64,000 nt of DNA from Torreya grandis (taxonomy: Eukaryota; Streptophyta; Pinopsida; Cupressales; Taxaceae). The notes beneath the pieces were generated by a model. It was not told the origin of the DNA. It searched no databases and saw only the letters and a program-made list of their open reading frames with translations. The stretch spans positions 16,211,001 through 16,275,000 of the forward strand of contig JARHVA010000001.1 in NCBI GenBank assembly GCA_037957365.1, written 5' to 3'. The position numbers were made by a program, and so were the translations under genes. This document shows, in pieces, positions 21,772 to 38,000 of the stretch (positions within the stretch are counted from its first letter, which is position 1; every line of letters begins with the position of its first letter).

Positions 21772-24257
21772 TTGTGAATGTTTGTGATCAGTTTTCTTGT
21801 TTTTCAATTATGAATAGATCATGAGGTAGTATTTTAGTTTGGAATGATTTCAAATTTTAAAGAACATTTGCTTGATCTCATTAGATATTACATTGTCATA
21901 ATAGTTTCTAGGTTATACCTTTAGTTTGATATATTAGGTAGCCTATGGTGATTATTTGGATAACTATTGTGGAAAACACTTTATTCATGATCAAATGCTT
22001 CATTTCACTTATTTTTTAAATCATATGTTCTCAGTTGGAAAATGAATCTCAATAGGATAGATTTTAGGTATAAAGAAGGTCTTAGATTCTAAGTGTTTAA
22101 ATGCATAACCTATTTTGCTAAATTCATAATTCATAAATTTTCCTAAGCCTAAGATCTAAGGTGATAACTTGCTTTCAAAACATCTACTTTAGGATTGAAT
22201 GGCATTGCTAGGATCTTTAAATCACGGTGAAATCTCAGTTTTAAGGCCTTGACATCTTTGAGGGTATAAAGGTTCATTGGAAGGTAAAATTAGAATTTCT
22301 AAGATCAAGTCTAAAGATGTATTTATTTCAATAGGAAAGTATTGGATGTGTTTTAAAGCATATTTGATGATGAGTTGGAATTTCATGGGCATCATGAGTT
22401 GGCTCTAACTTAGTTTAGTTGATAGAAGATGTCTAGTTGAAATTAAGACATCATTTGAATTAGTGTTAGTTGGCAAAGTATTAAATTCAAGTCATATTCA
22501 AAGGGTTATTATGATCATGGTGAAGATTTTATCAATCTTAAGAATTTAATACCAAGTAGACATGCCTCAAAAGGTGGAAGTTGGAATGAGCTTATTAGAA
22601 AGGTTAGTAATAGATAAATTTGATCATGTTATTAACTTATTGGCCAAACCACTAAGTACATTCTCGATTGAGGAGAACTTATAAAATTTGAGCACATAGC
22701 CGAGTTGGTTATGATGTAGGGTGGCAAATACAAGTAGATTTTTTTCTTGGTTTTTGGTCATCTTGGAAAGATTCTCATGGAAGCAGAGATATAGATAGTT
22801 GGATTTTCAAGTTATAGAGAAAGGATTTTGAGGATTCCAGACAAAAATATTTCAAAGGTGCATTACTGAGTATGATCCATATAATTTGAATGATTTTAGA
22901 AAATATTTATGGTAATAGAAGAGCTTCCAGTTACATGAAAGAAATCACTTCTTAGTTGCACAAAAGAAATAAGTTCTAGTCTGCATGAATTTTGATCAAA
23001 GGTTTGAGTTATTTTTAAATAGTTTGATTTGTTTCACAGTTAAAAGATGAGCTTTGGTATGAGATGATTTGATAAATCTATCTTCATGCAAATAATTTCC
23101 TTTCTGACTTATCCTTGTCGTAAAAGAGGAATATGGACATTTTTCTCTTGAATAATCGAGGCTTCACTTTTTGAATATGTTTAATATTGAGTTTCTATCA
23201 AAGATATCTAGAAATGGGTATTTTAAAACATCTATGGTTAAAGTTTTATTGGGATATCAATTTTATGGATAAACTATATTCATCTTTTTGTGTATATTTG
23301 GAATATTCAAAGAACTACGGTGCATGCATATTATGAAGTTGAGAAGTGCCAAGGTTTTGATATAACATGAATTGGTTTTTGCTCTAGTTATTTATGTATA
23401 AGTTATTGGTCTTGTTTACCATGATTATCCTAGAAGGGTTTTAAAGATTATTTTTGGTTTCATGAATTTTTGGTTGCTTTTGAGGACCATGAACTTTGGT
23501 TTTCCATAGAGGTAGCTTCTATTTGTTTGTTTAGAAAGATTATGAGATGATTATATACATAAAATAATTTGAGAAAATATGGTCAGCCATAATATCTAAG
23601 GTTATATCAATAAATTTTCAAATATATAAGTATGATGATCTCAAAATCACAAAGTATCATTTGATATTTTCATTTTGTAATTATTGGTTTTAAGAGGTTA
23701 GATGAAAATGAAGTTTCTATTTTATCTAAATCTTAGTATTGAAGTTTTGGGTTTTATTTTAAAATTTGATATTGAAGTGATAGTCCCTTGATGAACTCAA
23801 TTATTTTTCAGTTGAATTTGTAATGAGGATTATATTTTGAACAAAAAATTTATGTTTCAAAATATTATTTGGTGATTTCATTTTGGAAAATATTTGGCTG
23901 AAATTATGTTGCTTCAATTCTTGGATTGATTCAGTTTATAGTTGATTTAATAAAGAGCAAAACTTCAAATGAGATATATCAGAATATTTTTGAAATAAAA
24001 TTATTATTTTATAATTTTATTTGAAGACTTAGTTGGGTTTAAAGATATAATTTAAGCATTCAAATTTTGTATTTTATGATGAAATTCATGGATTTGATAA
24101 TAATGTTGAATACACTTGATGTATAATTCATTTTAAAAATTGGTTGAGATATGACAGTGTTTTTAAGAGTTTAGTTATGTTTCATCTTGAATGGATATAT
24201 GTTGATTCTTCACTCATCAATTTGTTTTTGAATATATTTTAGATTGTTGTTAAAATG
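20164..24257. other. AT-rich sequence without recognisable genes
   Basis: About 4 kb with no domain-bearing frame on either strand. It contains a TG microsatellite at 21678-21770. T-rich and A-rich tracts and short TTGGTTTTGATT-like words are common, which fits a very old, deaminated repeat. Confidence 0.5.
21678..21770. repeat. (TG)n microsatellite
   Basis: Uninterrupted GT/TG dinucleotide run of about 93 bases. The poly-His reading frame on the opposite strand is an artefact of the repeat. Confidence 0.98.
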
Positions 24258-25115
24258 TCAGGATGGGATCATCCTGGGTCAAGTACGAGCAATGATGATG
24301 GAGGCTAGGGAAGAACTCTGGTAGTAATGTTAATCAATAGATTCCTAATATAATCATTCAAAGAGGTGGATTTAGGGCTAAGAGGTTTGGCCCTAGGTTT
24401 CATAGGTATACCAGGAAGTTTATTCATTTTGATGCCACATATCCCACATTTTGGGATGTTTTAAATAATCTGCTTTTCAATCTATCCATTAATAGGGGAA
24501 ATTGAGGAAATATGGGATTTTATGGGTGTAGGTTTGGTACCAAAAATCCCTCATAAATCAATTCTTTCCACCATTTGGAAAATAACCCATAGCATTTACC
24601 AATTCAACATCCCAATTCTAAAATAATTGAGCATTTTGTTGAACCTCCTCCTATTAATCAAGATACCCAGCTTGAGATTGAAACAACACATGCAAAAAAC
24701 TATGTAAATCTTTCCATTCCTTCAGTTTTAAATGAGCCTTCTTCTCCCCATATAGAGCCTATTATGAAGTGTAAAAATCTAGTTCTGGCATCTTCTCATA
24801 ATGAACCTATCATAGGATGTAGGAAATTGAGTTTAGATAAGCCTATTTCAGTTGGTCAAAAACATACTCTTGAGATTCATCCTTCCACTTCAGAGAAAAG
24901 TTCTAATAGCCAAAATCTTATAGATTCACCAGTTGAGGTCAGAGTGCTCAAGTAGATTAAGATGGAAATTCATGACAATACCAGTGATTTTAGAACAAAG
25001 TTAGTGCAATTTCCTGCAATAGAAATGGAATACAATGATTGTGTTAATGAACAAGGCAAACCAATGATTGAAGTATTATCACATTCAAATGATTTTTGGA
25101 TGTCAACAAGATAGA
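24258..25115 (+). pseudogene. Second decayed coding stretch of unknown family
   Basis: It begins with ATG at 24258 (MSGWDHPGSSTSNDDGG), shifts frame within about 20 codons, and then reads a basic segment (RGGFRAKRFGPRFHRYTRKF) followed by HFDATYPTFWDVLNNLLFNL. The open 24764-24955 part (CRKLSLDKPISVGQKHTLEI, then NLIDSPVEVRVLK) and, after one stop, KMEIHDNTSDFRTKLVQFPA continue to about 25112. Stops are few and mostly TAG, TAA or TGA at single-change positions. The Arg-rich N-terminal part resembles nucleic-acid-binding ORF1 or Gag proteins in composition only. I cannot name it. It may belong with the 18.7-20.2 kb stretch. Confidence 0.4.
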
Positions 25116-25223
25116 CTTTTATTTTTCAATTGAAATTTACTTGATAGAATAGTTTATTTTTTAGACCTGATATTTTGGTTTCTAGTTTTGATGTATAAAC
25201 TTTTAGATTTTTTAAATTATGGG

Positions 25224-26884
<1,661 letters not shown>

Positions 26885-26946
<62 letters not shown>
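26885..26946. repeat. (AT)n microsatellite
   Basis: Uninterrupted AT dinucleotide run of about 62 bases. Confidence 0.98.
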
Positions 26947-26947
<1 letters not shown>

Positions 26948-29900
26948 TAAATCAAATTTATTTCCTTAAAATTATTATCTAATTCATAGATTTTCTCTGT
27001 CGGATATGATAGATTATAGATTCACATCTAAACTGATTCATGATTTGATAAAGTGGATTTTTTATTGTTATAATGGAATATGTTACATTTGATAACTTAT
27101 TGATTATTTTCAACTCTTAAAAACCCCTCACATATTTAGGGTCATATTTGAACCTTTATAACCCCATGATAAGATTGGTACAATTCCACCTTGACCTTCA
27201 CAATAGGTGAAAAGGTTGATTCGTTGATGGTATAATTTTCATCGTTAATAGGTCCTAACTCTTAGCCATACAAATTGGACTCAACCAGATTCCACTCATC
27301 ATCAATTTTATTAATATTGGTCTCATTAGCTTTATGAACCTTCCTTAAGAAATTAAGGAATTTGTATGCCCTACACATCTACACAAGCCATTTTTAAGTG
27401 GATGGTTTTCATGGAATTTTATCTTGTTTGCTTAATCTAATGACTGATCCTATTTTCCAAAGTCTTGCAAGATCCTACCATGATAATTTAATCACCTATC
27501 ACATACGTGTGAGCTTTTATAAATTAAAAATCCTCATGACTGGTTTTTGTATGCAACCTAAAAACAAATTTGTGTAATGAGTTAAGGTTTCATGTCTTTA
27601 TCAGAAGCTATGAGTTGAATGTGAGAGTTTTTAGAGGTGTTTTTATGTCTATAGTTTATTCTTGTTCAAGTGAAAAAGGTTAATGGCCCCTTTTCTATCT
27701 CATAATATCTTAAGGAAGAATCATGTAGAAGTGGAGGTCACTGTGTAACAGACTGTGTATAATTCAAAGGCACTTACGAAACTTTAAAAGTTGTTCAATA
27801 ACATTAGAAGGGAGTGTATATTGATGATATAGTATCTTCATGTTATTGAAAATAAGCCTCTCCACCTCATTGTCTGCCTTAAGGGCATAAATACCACCCC
27901 TCTTGCCTCTCAACACACTCAGTCCCTTTTCTACAATGTTTAACATTTCCTCATCAAAATTAAGGGTTTTTGAGATCTTAAGGTTTCATTTTCAAGTTCT
28001 ATATGATGTGTTTATGCCTTCAAATGTTCATGGTTACAAGAGTCTATGTCTAAGGTCTTCAATTTCAATGATTGATAGTATTTGGAGGTCCCCATACTTC
28101 TCTTCATGTCACAGTCCATAATATGTCTCTTCACACTCACCACTATAATATTCACTTTGTTACACCTTGTTTCAAGCTTTCATCCCCTTATCACTCCACT
28201 TCCACATCTCCCCACTCACCCATCCTCCCTCATAATACTAAATCATGGAACATGAACCTATTCATCCTTGGTAATCTTTATAAGTTATGAGATCATGAAA
28301 GTGTTGGACTCATTTGGTCTTATACCCTATTGAAGATGGCAAAACACATCTACAACCTATTGTTTGGCTATTGAAGTAGAGCATTCAAAGAAACATGACT
28401 GAGGAGGCCTTTCAAGGGAAAGTGTAGGTGAGAAAAGGAAATTGGTAATGAGATTTAAAAAAGGAGAAATTTTCATATGAACACCATGGATTATGTTAGA
28501 ACATCCATATCAAGTGACACATTTGGACTATCCTAGTCCATACAATAGGGTATATCTCTCTTTGGTGACTATGCTTTGAGTGTACAAGCTAGAGTTTAGA
28601 CCTAAATAACAAAGGATAGTGAATTGTATCAAATTTTATAATGAAAACTTTAAGCTGGGAACATTACCAAACCCACCTCACACCTTCACTCCAATTATTG
28701 TTTCATTAAAGGAAAGGCATACACCTACAGCCACCTTCATTGGCTTAGGATTGACAAATGAAGGAAGGTTTAGCAGAGGTTATGTTTGATGAGACTATGG
28801 AGTCTCTTATGAGAAATAAATTTTTTAATGATTATTAGGAAGATCAATACCTTCAAGTGTGAATACATTGATTCCCTTAATAAAGTTTAGCATGGATTAG
28901 AACCTACAATAGTCCCATCACACACCTACAATCAGCATGTTGAGGATAGAGCATAAGAGGTTATAGGAAATATAGTTAAAATCACCATGTGATTGAAGAA
29001 AGATTGAATATAAGAGTGTTACAATGAATAATATAATGAGAAGGTCTATTTGGACCTATTCTAGGTCTAAGACTCAATCCACAAGCATCTATAGTTGTGT
29101 CTTTTCTTATCACTATCTATGTGTTATAGGTTAGTTGAGTCAAATGTTCTTGTTGACAATGATTTAGGGGTGTTCATAAGATTGATAATTCCTCATGATA
29201 CCATAAATGATTAAGATATTATGATGAAACTCCATGGCCCAAAATCCTTCCTCTGTACACACCTATAGCCACTTTTTTGGCTTGCATAAAACTAGTGTTA
29301 AGTGATGAAAGTCACTATCTTGGGATAGTGAGATGAAAGAATGGACTCATAAAGATATTTAAAAGAGAAGGTTAACCCAAAGAGTTTCAAGAAACCCATG
29401 TGGAATAATTTATAGCCCCTTCACCTAGCCAAGAAAGAAAAAAAGGACACCTATAGGATAGTTATAGTAGACTTCATAATGAAATTAAACTGTTGTTTCA
29501 ATGGATAAGAGGCTAGGTCAATTAAGGGTCTTAGTACTCAAGTTTAATTCATAAATAGGTTAAAGACCATTTAAAAAGGTGAGGGAATAAAAATAATCTT
29601 GATTAACTAATATTATACCCTTAGTCAAATCATAGTTAAGAGGAAGCATAGGGTTTCAAAGTGTAAATTAATCCATTCAAGGAAAGTACAATCATCTTAA
29701 TGCATAAGTTATATTCCTTAGTGAATCTTGATCATAAGAACCTAGAATGAGGTATGTGCATCACTTAATTCCTAGAATCAGTCAAGACATAGGTGATAAA
29801 GATTATATATAGGGTTTCAAATAAAACTTAATCAACTAGCCCTAAGAGGGCATTCATGTGAATGAAGAAACCAAGTGAGTTGTAAGCAAAAGATAGACCT

Positions 29901-31361
29901 AAGGAGATGAGACATGAGAAGGACTAATAGAGTTACCTAAGGACTATAAAATGAGTTTTAAGACTAGAGATCCTTAGGGGAACATGAAAAATAGGTCACA
30001 TCAAAACCTTACACTTAGTTATGTAGTTAGTAGATAGTCAATGGCTAGTATGAACAAAATAATCATTTAAGGGCTTGATAGGTAGAGTTGAGTTTCCAAA
30101 TTTGGAAGAGAGGGTGATTTTGAATACTAAAAGGTTTATATACTATTATATTGGTAAAATAAATAGTGGGTATACCCACTATTTTATCTCAGACCAAGAC
30201 ATGTCTAGGCAAATAATCAAGGTGTTAAATGGATAAAACTAAGTCTTAGAAGATTTGTAAGTGGAAAAGAAGCCCTCAGATGGATTTGAATTAGTGAAAC
30301 ATGGTCAAAGGTATTAAATATTCCTCTAAATTGGTTTATAAATCAACACTACATTTAATTATCTTAATGATTAGCCTCAAACATAGTCATACAAGCTCAC
30401 CTATAGACCCTAGTACCACATCAAGGCTCCTCCATACTTCTACAGAAGGTTGTATGATCTAGTGGGAGAGTAGGAGGATGTTTAAGACATACTATAAGAG
30501 GCTTCAAGAGGATAAACATGTGGTAAAGGTAAGAATATATTCAAAATATTTATTGAATCACCCAACCCTACACACAAGTAGTTTGAGGACCAACTCTAAA
30601 CACTCATCAACTCCACCACATAAGCTCTTAGGACCAAATATATTGGGATATTTTAAGTACCCTTATCAATTTAAAATACATGGTATATTTATTGGGATTG
30701 GGAGGCTAAACTTTATGAATGAACCTTAAGAAGATATGCACTTAGAAATGGCTTGTAAACTACCCTAGGATCACCTTTTCGTGTTCATATCTTCATCCAC
30801 CCTTTGCATGGGAGTCCTAACCATTTATGGAAATTGAGTAGGTTTATTCCCTAATGATTTTTGTCATTTATTCAAATCTTTTATGTCTATATAGTATGAA
30901 TCATCTCTAAGACTCCTAAGCACTCCTAAACCTCCCTACAGCCCTAGGCAAACCTAGTCTTAGAAAATTTGATATTTTGATGCCTTAACATCCTAGAATG
31001 GTTTGAAAAACTCATGGAAGGTAAAGAAAATTTAAAGGGGAATCCACCTATGGTACTTGAATGTATGGAAATGATAAAAAAATGTCAAAAAATAGGTAAA
31101 TGTTTAGGGCTTTGAGTAGAATGAAGGGTATTTAAATGTATAGAGTGATTCCAATCTTATAGTTGGTTTGGGACTTAATCCATCTCCTCAAGCCTTAACA
31201 TGCTCAAGGATTCAACTATAGAGGTCTCTACAAATGCATTCAAAACTACCAGTCTACCAATGCATAAGGAAGGTGAACCAGTCAACATGGGAAAGTGGAG
31301 TTTCAAGTTCATAATGCCTTTTTAATCCTATATCATGGTTACAGATGTTCCTTCAGGCATG
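26947..31361. other. Unassigned sequence upstream of E3
   Basis: About 4.4 kb. Short open frames exist: 27764-27946 minus, DEEMLNIVEKGLSVLRGKRG; 28072-28290 plus; 30478-30729 plus. None shows a known motif or extends coherently. I see no LTR ends, primer sites or RNA genes. It is probably ancient repeat sequence forming the target of the E3 insertion. Confidence 0.4.
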
Positions 31362-31366
31362 AATCA
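31362..31366. repeat. E3 target site duplication, left copy (AATCA)
   Basis: AATCA directly precedes the E3 LTR start. The same five bases follow the 3' LTR at 47499-47503, the length expected of a Ty3 integrase. Confidence 0.85.
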
Positions 31367-32571
31367 TGTAGACACCTAAATTTGCCCACTGATAACCTCC
31401 AATCAAGATTTTGGCCAATTTCCACCCAAAATGCATAATTTGGACTAAAAACACTAAAGCATGCCAAATGATGTGAAACTAACATATTCAAGTGCCAATT
31501 TTATCTAGGGTATCCCTAAATGGGGCAATGTAATTTATGGTCCAGTTAACATTGATCAAATCATTTTGAGTCAAATTGTCAATTTTGCACTTGGGTGCTT
31601 TGGATTGCTCTTTCTTATCAAATCTTCTACATAAGATGCATACCTTTGTTATTTATTGTTGGTAACATTCTAAATGGTAATATGGTTCCAATGCATCTGA
31701 CATCACCTTCTAATTCCAATCTAGTCAAATTTAGACCAATAATAAGGCATTCTAATCAATTTGGGTAATTATGCATAAAGTGCTTAATCATGTGCAAGGG
31801 ATAATTAATCCAAATTAGGGCCTAATCAAATATTCCATGGAAACTTGTTGAGTGTTTATTTTTGGAAATGAATATTTAATATCTACATCATCAGGTGACC
31901 TCATTTCTTGGGAAGACATCCCTAGGCCATAATGCCACAAATATTAGGATTCATGCCTCCCATGCCTCATCAATGCCTTCCATGATTCCCTTCATACCTC
32001 TTAATTTCCCATTTTTCAATGTCATGATGAGGATAATTAAAAACTTAATTCCAAAAATTGAATTAATCCTTAACCACACATCTCAATCTTGAGATGGATG
32101 ATTTAGGTTGATTCTAGACATTCTTAAAAATCTATAAATAGAGAGGCCATAAACATCATTTCTAAGTTATTTTTGGTGCAAATTATTATGCTCAAATATA
32201 TTCAAGGACTTGATTATACAAAGTTATAATGCTAAATTGATTCTAATCTAAGCCAAGCCAAATCCACAAGGTGCCAAAGAGAGATGGAGGTAGCCAAGCT
32301 TCCATTGCCAATGACTTCATGAGCACAAGCTAAGCAAGACACCACTACAAAGACATTTGGAGCATCTAAGGAAGGTGAAGGAATTATTGTGTTTTCAACT
32401 CTTCATTCCTTGAATTTTAGTTGTGTTTGTCATTTACTTTTGTTAACTAAGCTCTCCCTAGTGTCTAGGCCTAGAGATGTTAAGTTATTAGTGTGTTTAT
32501 TTTATTTTATTTTCATTTTAGAACTAACACCATACTAATCATCCTCTCTTGAGTCAAAATCCTAGATCACA
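31367..32571 (+). repeat. E3 5' LTR
   Basis: 1205 bp, from TGTAGACACC to AGATCACA. It pairs along its length with 46308-47498. It carries a TATA box at about 32132-32139, so U3 is about 770 bp. Confidence 0.92.
32130..32142 (+). promoter_or_regulatory. E3 5' LTR TATA box
   Basis: TCTATAAATAGAG is a strong plant TATA box. The 3' LTR has ATATATAAATAGAG at the matching position near 47075-47088, so it is conserved between the two LTRs. Confidence 0.7.
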
Positions 32572-32573
32572 TA

Positions 32574-32591
32574 TGGCACACCCGGTGGGAT
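32574..32591 (+). other. E3 primer binding site
   Basis: TGGCACACCCGGTGGGAT lies two bases after the 5' LTR and is complementary in form to the 3' end of a tRNA. It is nearly the same as the E1 site. The tRNA is not assigned. Confidence 0.8.
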
Positions 32592-35080
32592 TAGACGCAT
32601 CCTACATATGAAGAAGACCATTTTGAAACTCTAAAATATTTATTTGAGCCTTTAAAACTCTTGTAAATTGATTTTCTAACTTTATTTTTACATTTTTATT
32701 TGCCACAATTTTACACAGTAACCAAAGTCAGCAAGTAGTACTGACATTGATGGTAATAATTGATGTCAATCATTGTGTTTTTCCAAAAACATAGACCTGA
32801 GAGCTATTTTTCCAAAGTTTATTGTTTCAAGCTAAAGAGAGATTCAAAGCTAAAGGATATGCTAACAATTTTGTTATAGGATCAAGCTTGATATTTGTTT
32901 AAAACATGTTTAAATCACCTTTGCATGCTTAAAAATCAATTAGGAACCTTTTTTTGGTGTTTAACAAAGGACTTAGATGTTTTGGTGAATGTTTTCAAAG
33001 TTTACAACTAAGACCAAGGGGTCAAATGAACACCACCAAATCTTTCATTTTGGGTTTAAAATCAAACACACTTATCAATTCTTGTTTGCAATAGTTGTTC
33101 AATCAAATTTTTTTTGGAAAAAAGAGGGATCTTGTGTGTATGTTCTTCCATTTATCCCCTATAGGGAACACTTGGAATCAAAAGTGCCATTCCTATTGCA
33201 AGTAGCCTAGTATAAGGCTTATAAATAAAATCATCTAAAGCACTCCCCAAAAACTCATCAAAGTTTGGGTGACCTTTAAAATGAGCCTAAATTCCTCCTA
33301 CTTTCATGCTTTCTTTAATTTTTATGTATTTTGGCTTGTAAGGGGGACTTCATCACCTCCCACAAGTTCTTTAGGGAATCTTTGACCCACAGTTTCATCT
33401 CTCAGCATTGACTTCATTTGGCTCTTTTGGAGTTGCACATGAGATGTAGTGGCACTTTGGACATCACACTACATTAATCAAATAATAAGATGTAGTGGTT
33501 GCAAAAAGGACTAGACCATTTTGCAACAAGCCAAGTGATACAGACCCAAAATCCATGATTTTATTTTGCATTATTTGGCATGAAAATCATTGTGAAATTG
33601 ATTCCCCTAGATCATTTGGAAACTTGTTATATCTAAGACAAATCCCTACTTGCCACAAAAGTATTGTTGGTGCAAGGTGCACCTCAAGGTCCATATCACA
33701 GTACTACCATTTGAGAGAAAGGGGGTGTAAAAAACCCCCTATATAATGTGCATTTACTTTTGGATGAACATTTAAAATCCTCTCAAATGACATGTTTTGA
33801 TGGATTCCAACAATACCAAGCAACTTTGTCAGTTTAGGATCTAAGGGTGATTAATTAGTTGGTCTTGTCCTAGTTTGAAGTCAAAAATAATCCAAACCAA
33901 ACACATAGTCTAAATTTTCCTTTAAACAAAGAGGCATTATGTTATCTGTGTGAGATCATAAATTTGCCTTGTTTAAAAGTTCATCAAATGATTGAGAGTC
34001 ATATCATCCACTTTAGTGTAGTTATGCTACCCAATTGAGTTTAGACCTTTACCAAAGTTGTTTAAGTCCTTCACTAATAATTTAAATTCAGAATTACACC
34101 TTTACAAGTTCATACAGTTGATGTGTTAAGTGGGTTCAACATTTACACTAAACTTAAGGGAACTTACATTTAATTTCAAATTTGGGTTGAAGGTTGTTTA
34201 AGACTCATAATCATTATCATCACTTAATAGACTTAAGCCATTTTGTCCTAAACACTTGCACTTTGAGTCTATACACCACCACATTTTGAGTCAAGAAAGG
34301 TAGTGTTATGCTATCAAAATTGTAGGAAAGCATCTTTACCTTAGAGATTTTTTTTAAACAAACCTTTTTATCACACCTTTTTGGGTAGTATAGCATCGTT
34401 ACACTGCCCAAAACATTTCAAATATTGTTTCATAGATCCTCTTTCATAGAGTTCCAAATTTGTTCCTACATTTTTAGATCAATCTGAGTATACTTTTTGT
34501 GATCATTTGTCTAAATCACAATTATAATGATCACCTTTGTCTAGATTTCTTGTCAAAAGAACCCAAATTTATACCATTTTTTGTGAGAAAATAAACTATT
34601 TCTAAAGTGTCTTTTGTTTCATACCTTATACCTAGTTGATCAAGTTCGTGTCCAAGAATCAAATGCCTAGTGTTTGTTAAAAGTGTTTTAAATATATTAG
34701 ATTAAAACTTTCATCTATTTTCAAAGTCTAGATTTTGAAGATGTTTGGCCAAAAGTCCTAGCACACACCTTGTTTGAGCCTAGCTTTTGACGTTGCATTG
34801 GCTAAAAGACCTAACAACTTTTAAATTCCTAGATTAGACTGAATTGGAACACTTCAACCTTAGAATTTGGAATTTTGATTTTAGGTCCATTTACTTGCTT
34901 ATCTTTATGTGAATAGTGAAATGTTAGATACTTCACGCTAGTTTATTTCCTCACAAATCTTTGCATAAACTTGTTGATCCTTTTGACAAATCTAGACCAA
35001 GTTGGAACATCATCTATTTAGACATTGTCCTTTTTAGAGTTTATAGAACTCTTTGACATTTTATCATAAAAACATTAACT
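32592..35080 (+). other. E3 leader between primer site and gag
   Basis: About 2.5 kb with no supported gene. Small plus-strand frames at 32989-33210 and 33495-33746 show no known motif. A long untranslated leader is usual for Tat elements. Confidence 0.55.
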
Positions 35081-38000
35081 ATGGATCCCAGCATGTATTC
35101 CTACACTTTTAGTCGATTCGTGTATAATCCAAGGATTAGTAATGTGGTTACACAAGAAGAAATGGTGCAAGACCCCTATGCAAATAATATTACTTATGAA
35201 ATGGATTCTTATCCCCCTTATAATACTCAATCAGGGGCACAAAGCCAAGATCCATTGGCTAACTATTTGGTTAAGACACCACCTTACATAGAATAGGACC
35301 AAGAGCAAACCAAGTAATACCTAGCTATAATACCCATAGTGGATGAGCTAGTTCCTTAATAGTCATATTCTACTAATATAGATTCCATGTATGATCCATT
35401 TTTGCTTGAGTGGCATTTATTAGAGAACAAAGACAAGATTTTGGTTAGAGCCATCGATGTAGGGGCCAGGTTTTGATCATAAATCCCCCATGAAAAATTA
35501 TGAAGTCTAATAAGAGTGCCCCAAAATATCATTTACAATCAATAGGCTTCTTCTAGTTATCCTATGGCTCTAGTCCAAACAATGTGCCAAGATCCTAATA
35601 TATCTGATCGAGGCAAAAACATCATATAAGATCAATTTAATCAAATGTTGATAGCATATCAAACTTACCTAAATCTAGCACATGATTTTAATCATATGAA
35701 CATGGTAAGTAAGCCTCTCATTAACCTAGTTCCTTCAATAGGAGTGTTGATAGAGTTAACTAGACAAGAGAATTTGAGTTCTGACCTGTTCATACAAATT
35801 ATTTCAATAAATAACTTGATGTATATACCTATTATTAATAAGTTTCTTCAGCCTCTATACTAAATAGTGAGCTAAATGTAGTAGATAATGTGTAAACAAT
35901 TTCTAGTCTTGATCAAAGTGGTACTAATGTGCAAACAACTAGCCAAAAACATGTGCCTATAGTTGATCCTATGAATAGGTCATCATACCAGGGAGTGGGA
36001 GTTCCTACACTCTAGCCTCAAATAATTACTTCCTCAAGTTTACAACCTATAAAATTAAGTAATCAAACAATGGCCAATGTCATGCCTCAATGATAGAATG
36101 TGACAAACCCTACTCTTCCTCAATAACTAGTGAGTAGTATTACACAATAGCAAACATAACCTAATATATCAATGCAATATATTAAAAATACATTGCCACC
36201 TTAATTAGGGTAAATAAATGTTTCACCTTATTAGGTAATGATAAACATGCCTCTTAAATCATATACTAATATGCCAATCCAAAACCAAGCAATGACTAGT
36301 CAACAACGTGCAAATATTGGTCAATGACAGATGTTAAACCTACAACCTAATTTCACTTCCTTATAGGGATTTGTGAAACAAAAAGGTCCCATGTTTCTTA
36401 GGTACCTAATAGACAACTTTTAGTTTAAAATGTACCACAAATCTAGAGATAGGGTCTTAGTCCACAAGTTCCCACTCAACAGCAAGGTTGGATTAGTTGG
36501 TAACATGTCCCTTTTCAACCACAACAAGAATAGTATAGTTATATCCCTCCATCCCAAGCACAAAATCCTCCAAGAAAAACCTTTATCACCAACCAAAATG
36601 AAAATATCACACAACCAAGTACTCAATTTCAAGTACATCATAATCCAAATATGCATATTCCTGGTCCATTGCCTAACCAAGCCAATGTACCCTAACAAGT
36701 GTATCCATCATACCTTGGTCAAAGTGTTCCACTTGTGACCTCCTAACCATCTATCCAAGCCCAAAGTCTCCCTTAAACCAATATTCCATCAAGTTTCCTA
36801 TCTTAATAATTACAACAAATGAAGGATGTAAGTACTACCATTCAAGTTGATAAATAGACTAAAAAGTTTAAATTGGATGATGTGTGTTCCTATCCATTTA
36901 ACATGGAGTATTTGCATATACCATTTCCTCTAGGATACAAACCACCAAAATTTGATAATACAAAGGGAAAGATGACCCTAAGGCTCATTTGACAGAATTC
37001 TTTGTCACATGTCAACTAGTGGCATATAGTTACATATATCTTTTTTTATTGTTTCCAAGAAGCTTGGTTGGATAAGCCTTGGAGTAGTTTTTGAAGTTAC
37101 CCAAAAATTTAGTAATAGATTTTGATGATCTTTCTAATAAGTTTGTGTAGCACTTTTCCTATAATCTTGAGCATGAGCTTTCATTAGTGGACCTAACACA
37201 AGCAAATAAAAAAAGTTGGGGAGAGTTTTGCAAGTTATTTACAATGATGGAGAGCCCTTGTAAGCCATTTCACCCATAGTTTACTAGATAAACAATTAGC
37301 CAATGTATTTACTAAAAATTTGCATAGTGAGATAGCTTACCATCTAGAACTACAATGTGCACATATGTTTAAAGAGATCATTGATAAAGGTTTGTTAATT
37401 GATTGGGTGCTCATCAATAAAGGAGTCATCAAGTTTAATTTTACCAATCAGGGAAATAGCCAACATTAACATCCTAATAAAGTGTAAGCATTGTAATTGA
37501 CACATGCCAATAACCAAGAAAGAGTGAAGCAATTCAACTATAATAGGAATGTTGTGGGAAATGGAGTAACTAAATCTCATCATGTCCAAACTATGCAAAC
37601 CTCATCCACACCATGTTTTCAGCTTACTCCTACCCAAGAATCTCTCTAGCCAATGTCATAAGCACAATAACCAAAACCTATATAACAACCTTTACCATTG
37701 TAAACCCATCCTCCTAGAAGAACCATGCTTGTACATCGTGTCTCTAGTGACCTAGGATAACCTATTGAGTCTATATTTCAAAAGCTTGCTAAAACTAATC
37801 TAATTAGTTGGCCTAAGCGAAAGCATTATTCGCAAGGCATTCCTTATCCTAATTGGTACCATGAAAATGAATTTTATGACTATCATCAGGTCAATGGGTA
37901 TAATCTACAAAGATGTGTTCAAATTAAGTATTAAATTAAAAATATGTTAGAGAATGGGGAGATAAAATTAGATAATGGTGCTTCAAATTCTAATCAAACT

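Noticed and set aside
21553..21807. Frame with a long Thr-His repeat
   Set aside because: Produced entirely by the TG microsatellite.
27764..27946. Minus-strand frame beginning MLNIVEKGLSVLRGKRG
   Set aside because: It looks protein-like but is short, isolated, and shows no motif or continuation; not enough to call a gene.
31895..32092. Open frame within the E3 5' LTR
   Set aside because: Its counterpart in the 3' LTR (46917-47126) is not conserved in reading frame; LTR sequence, not a gene.
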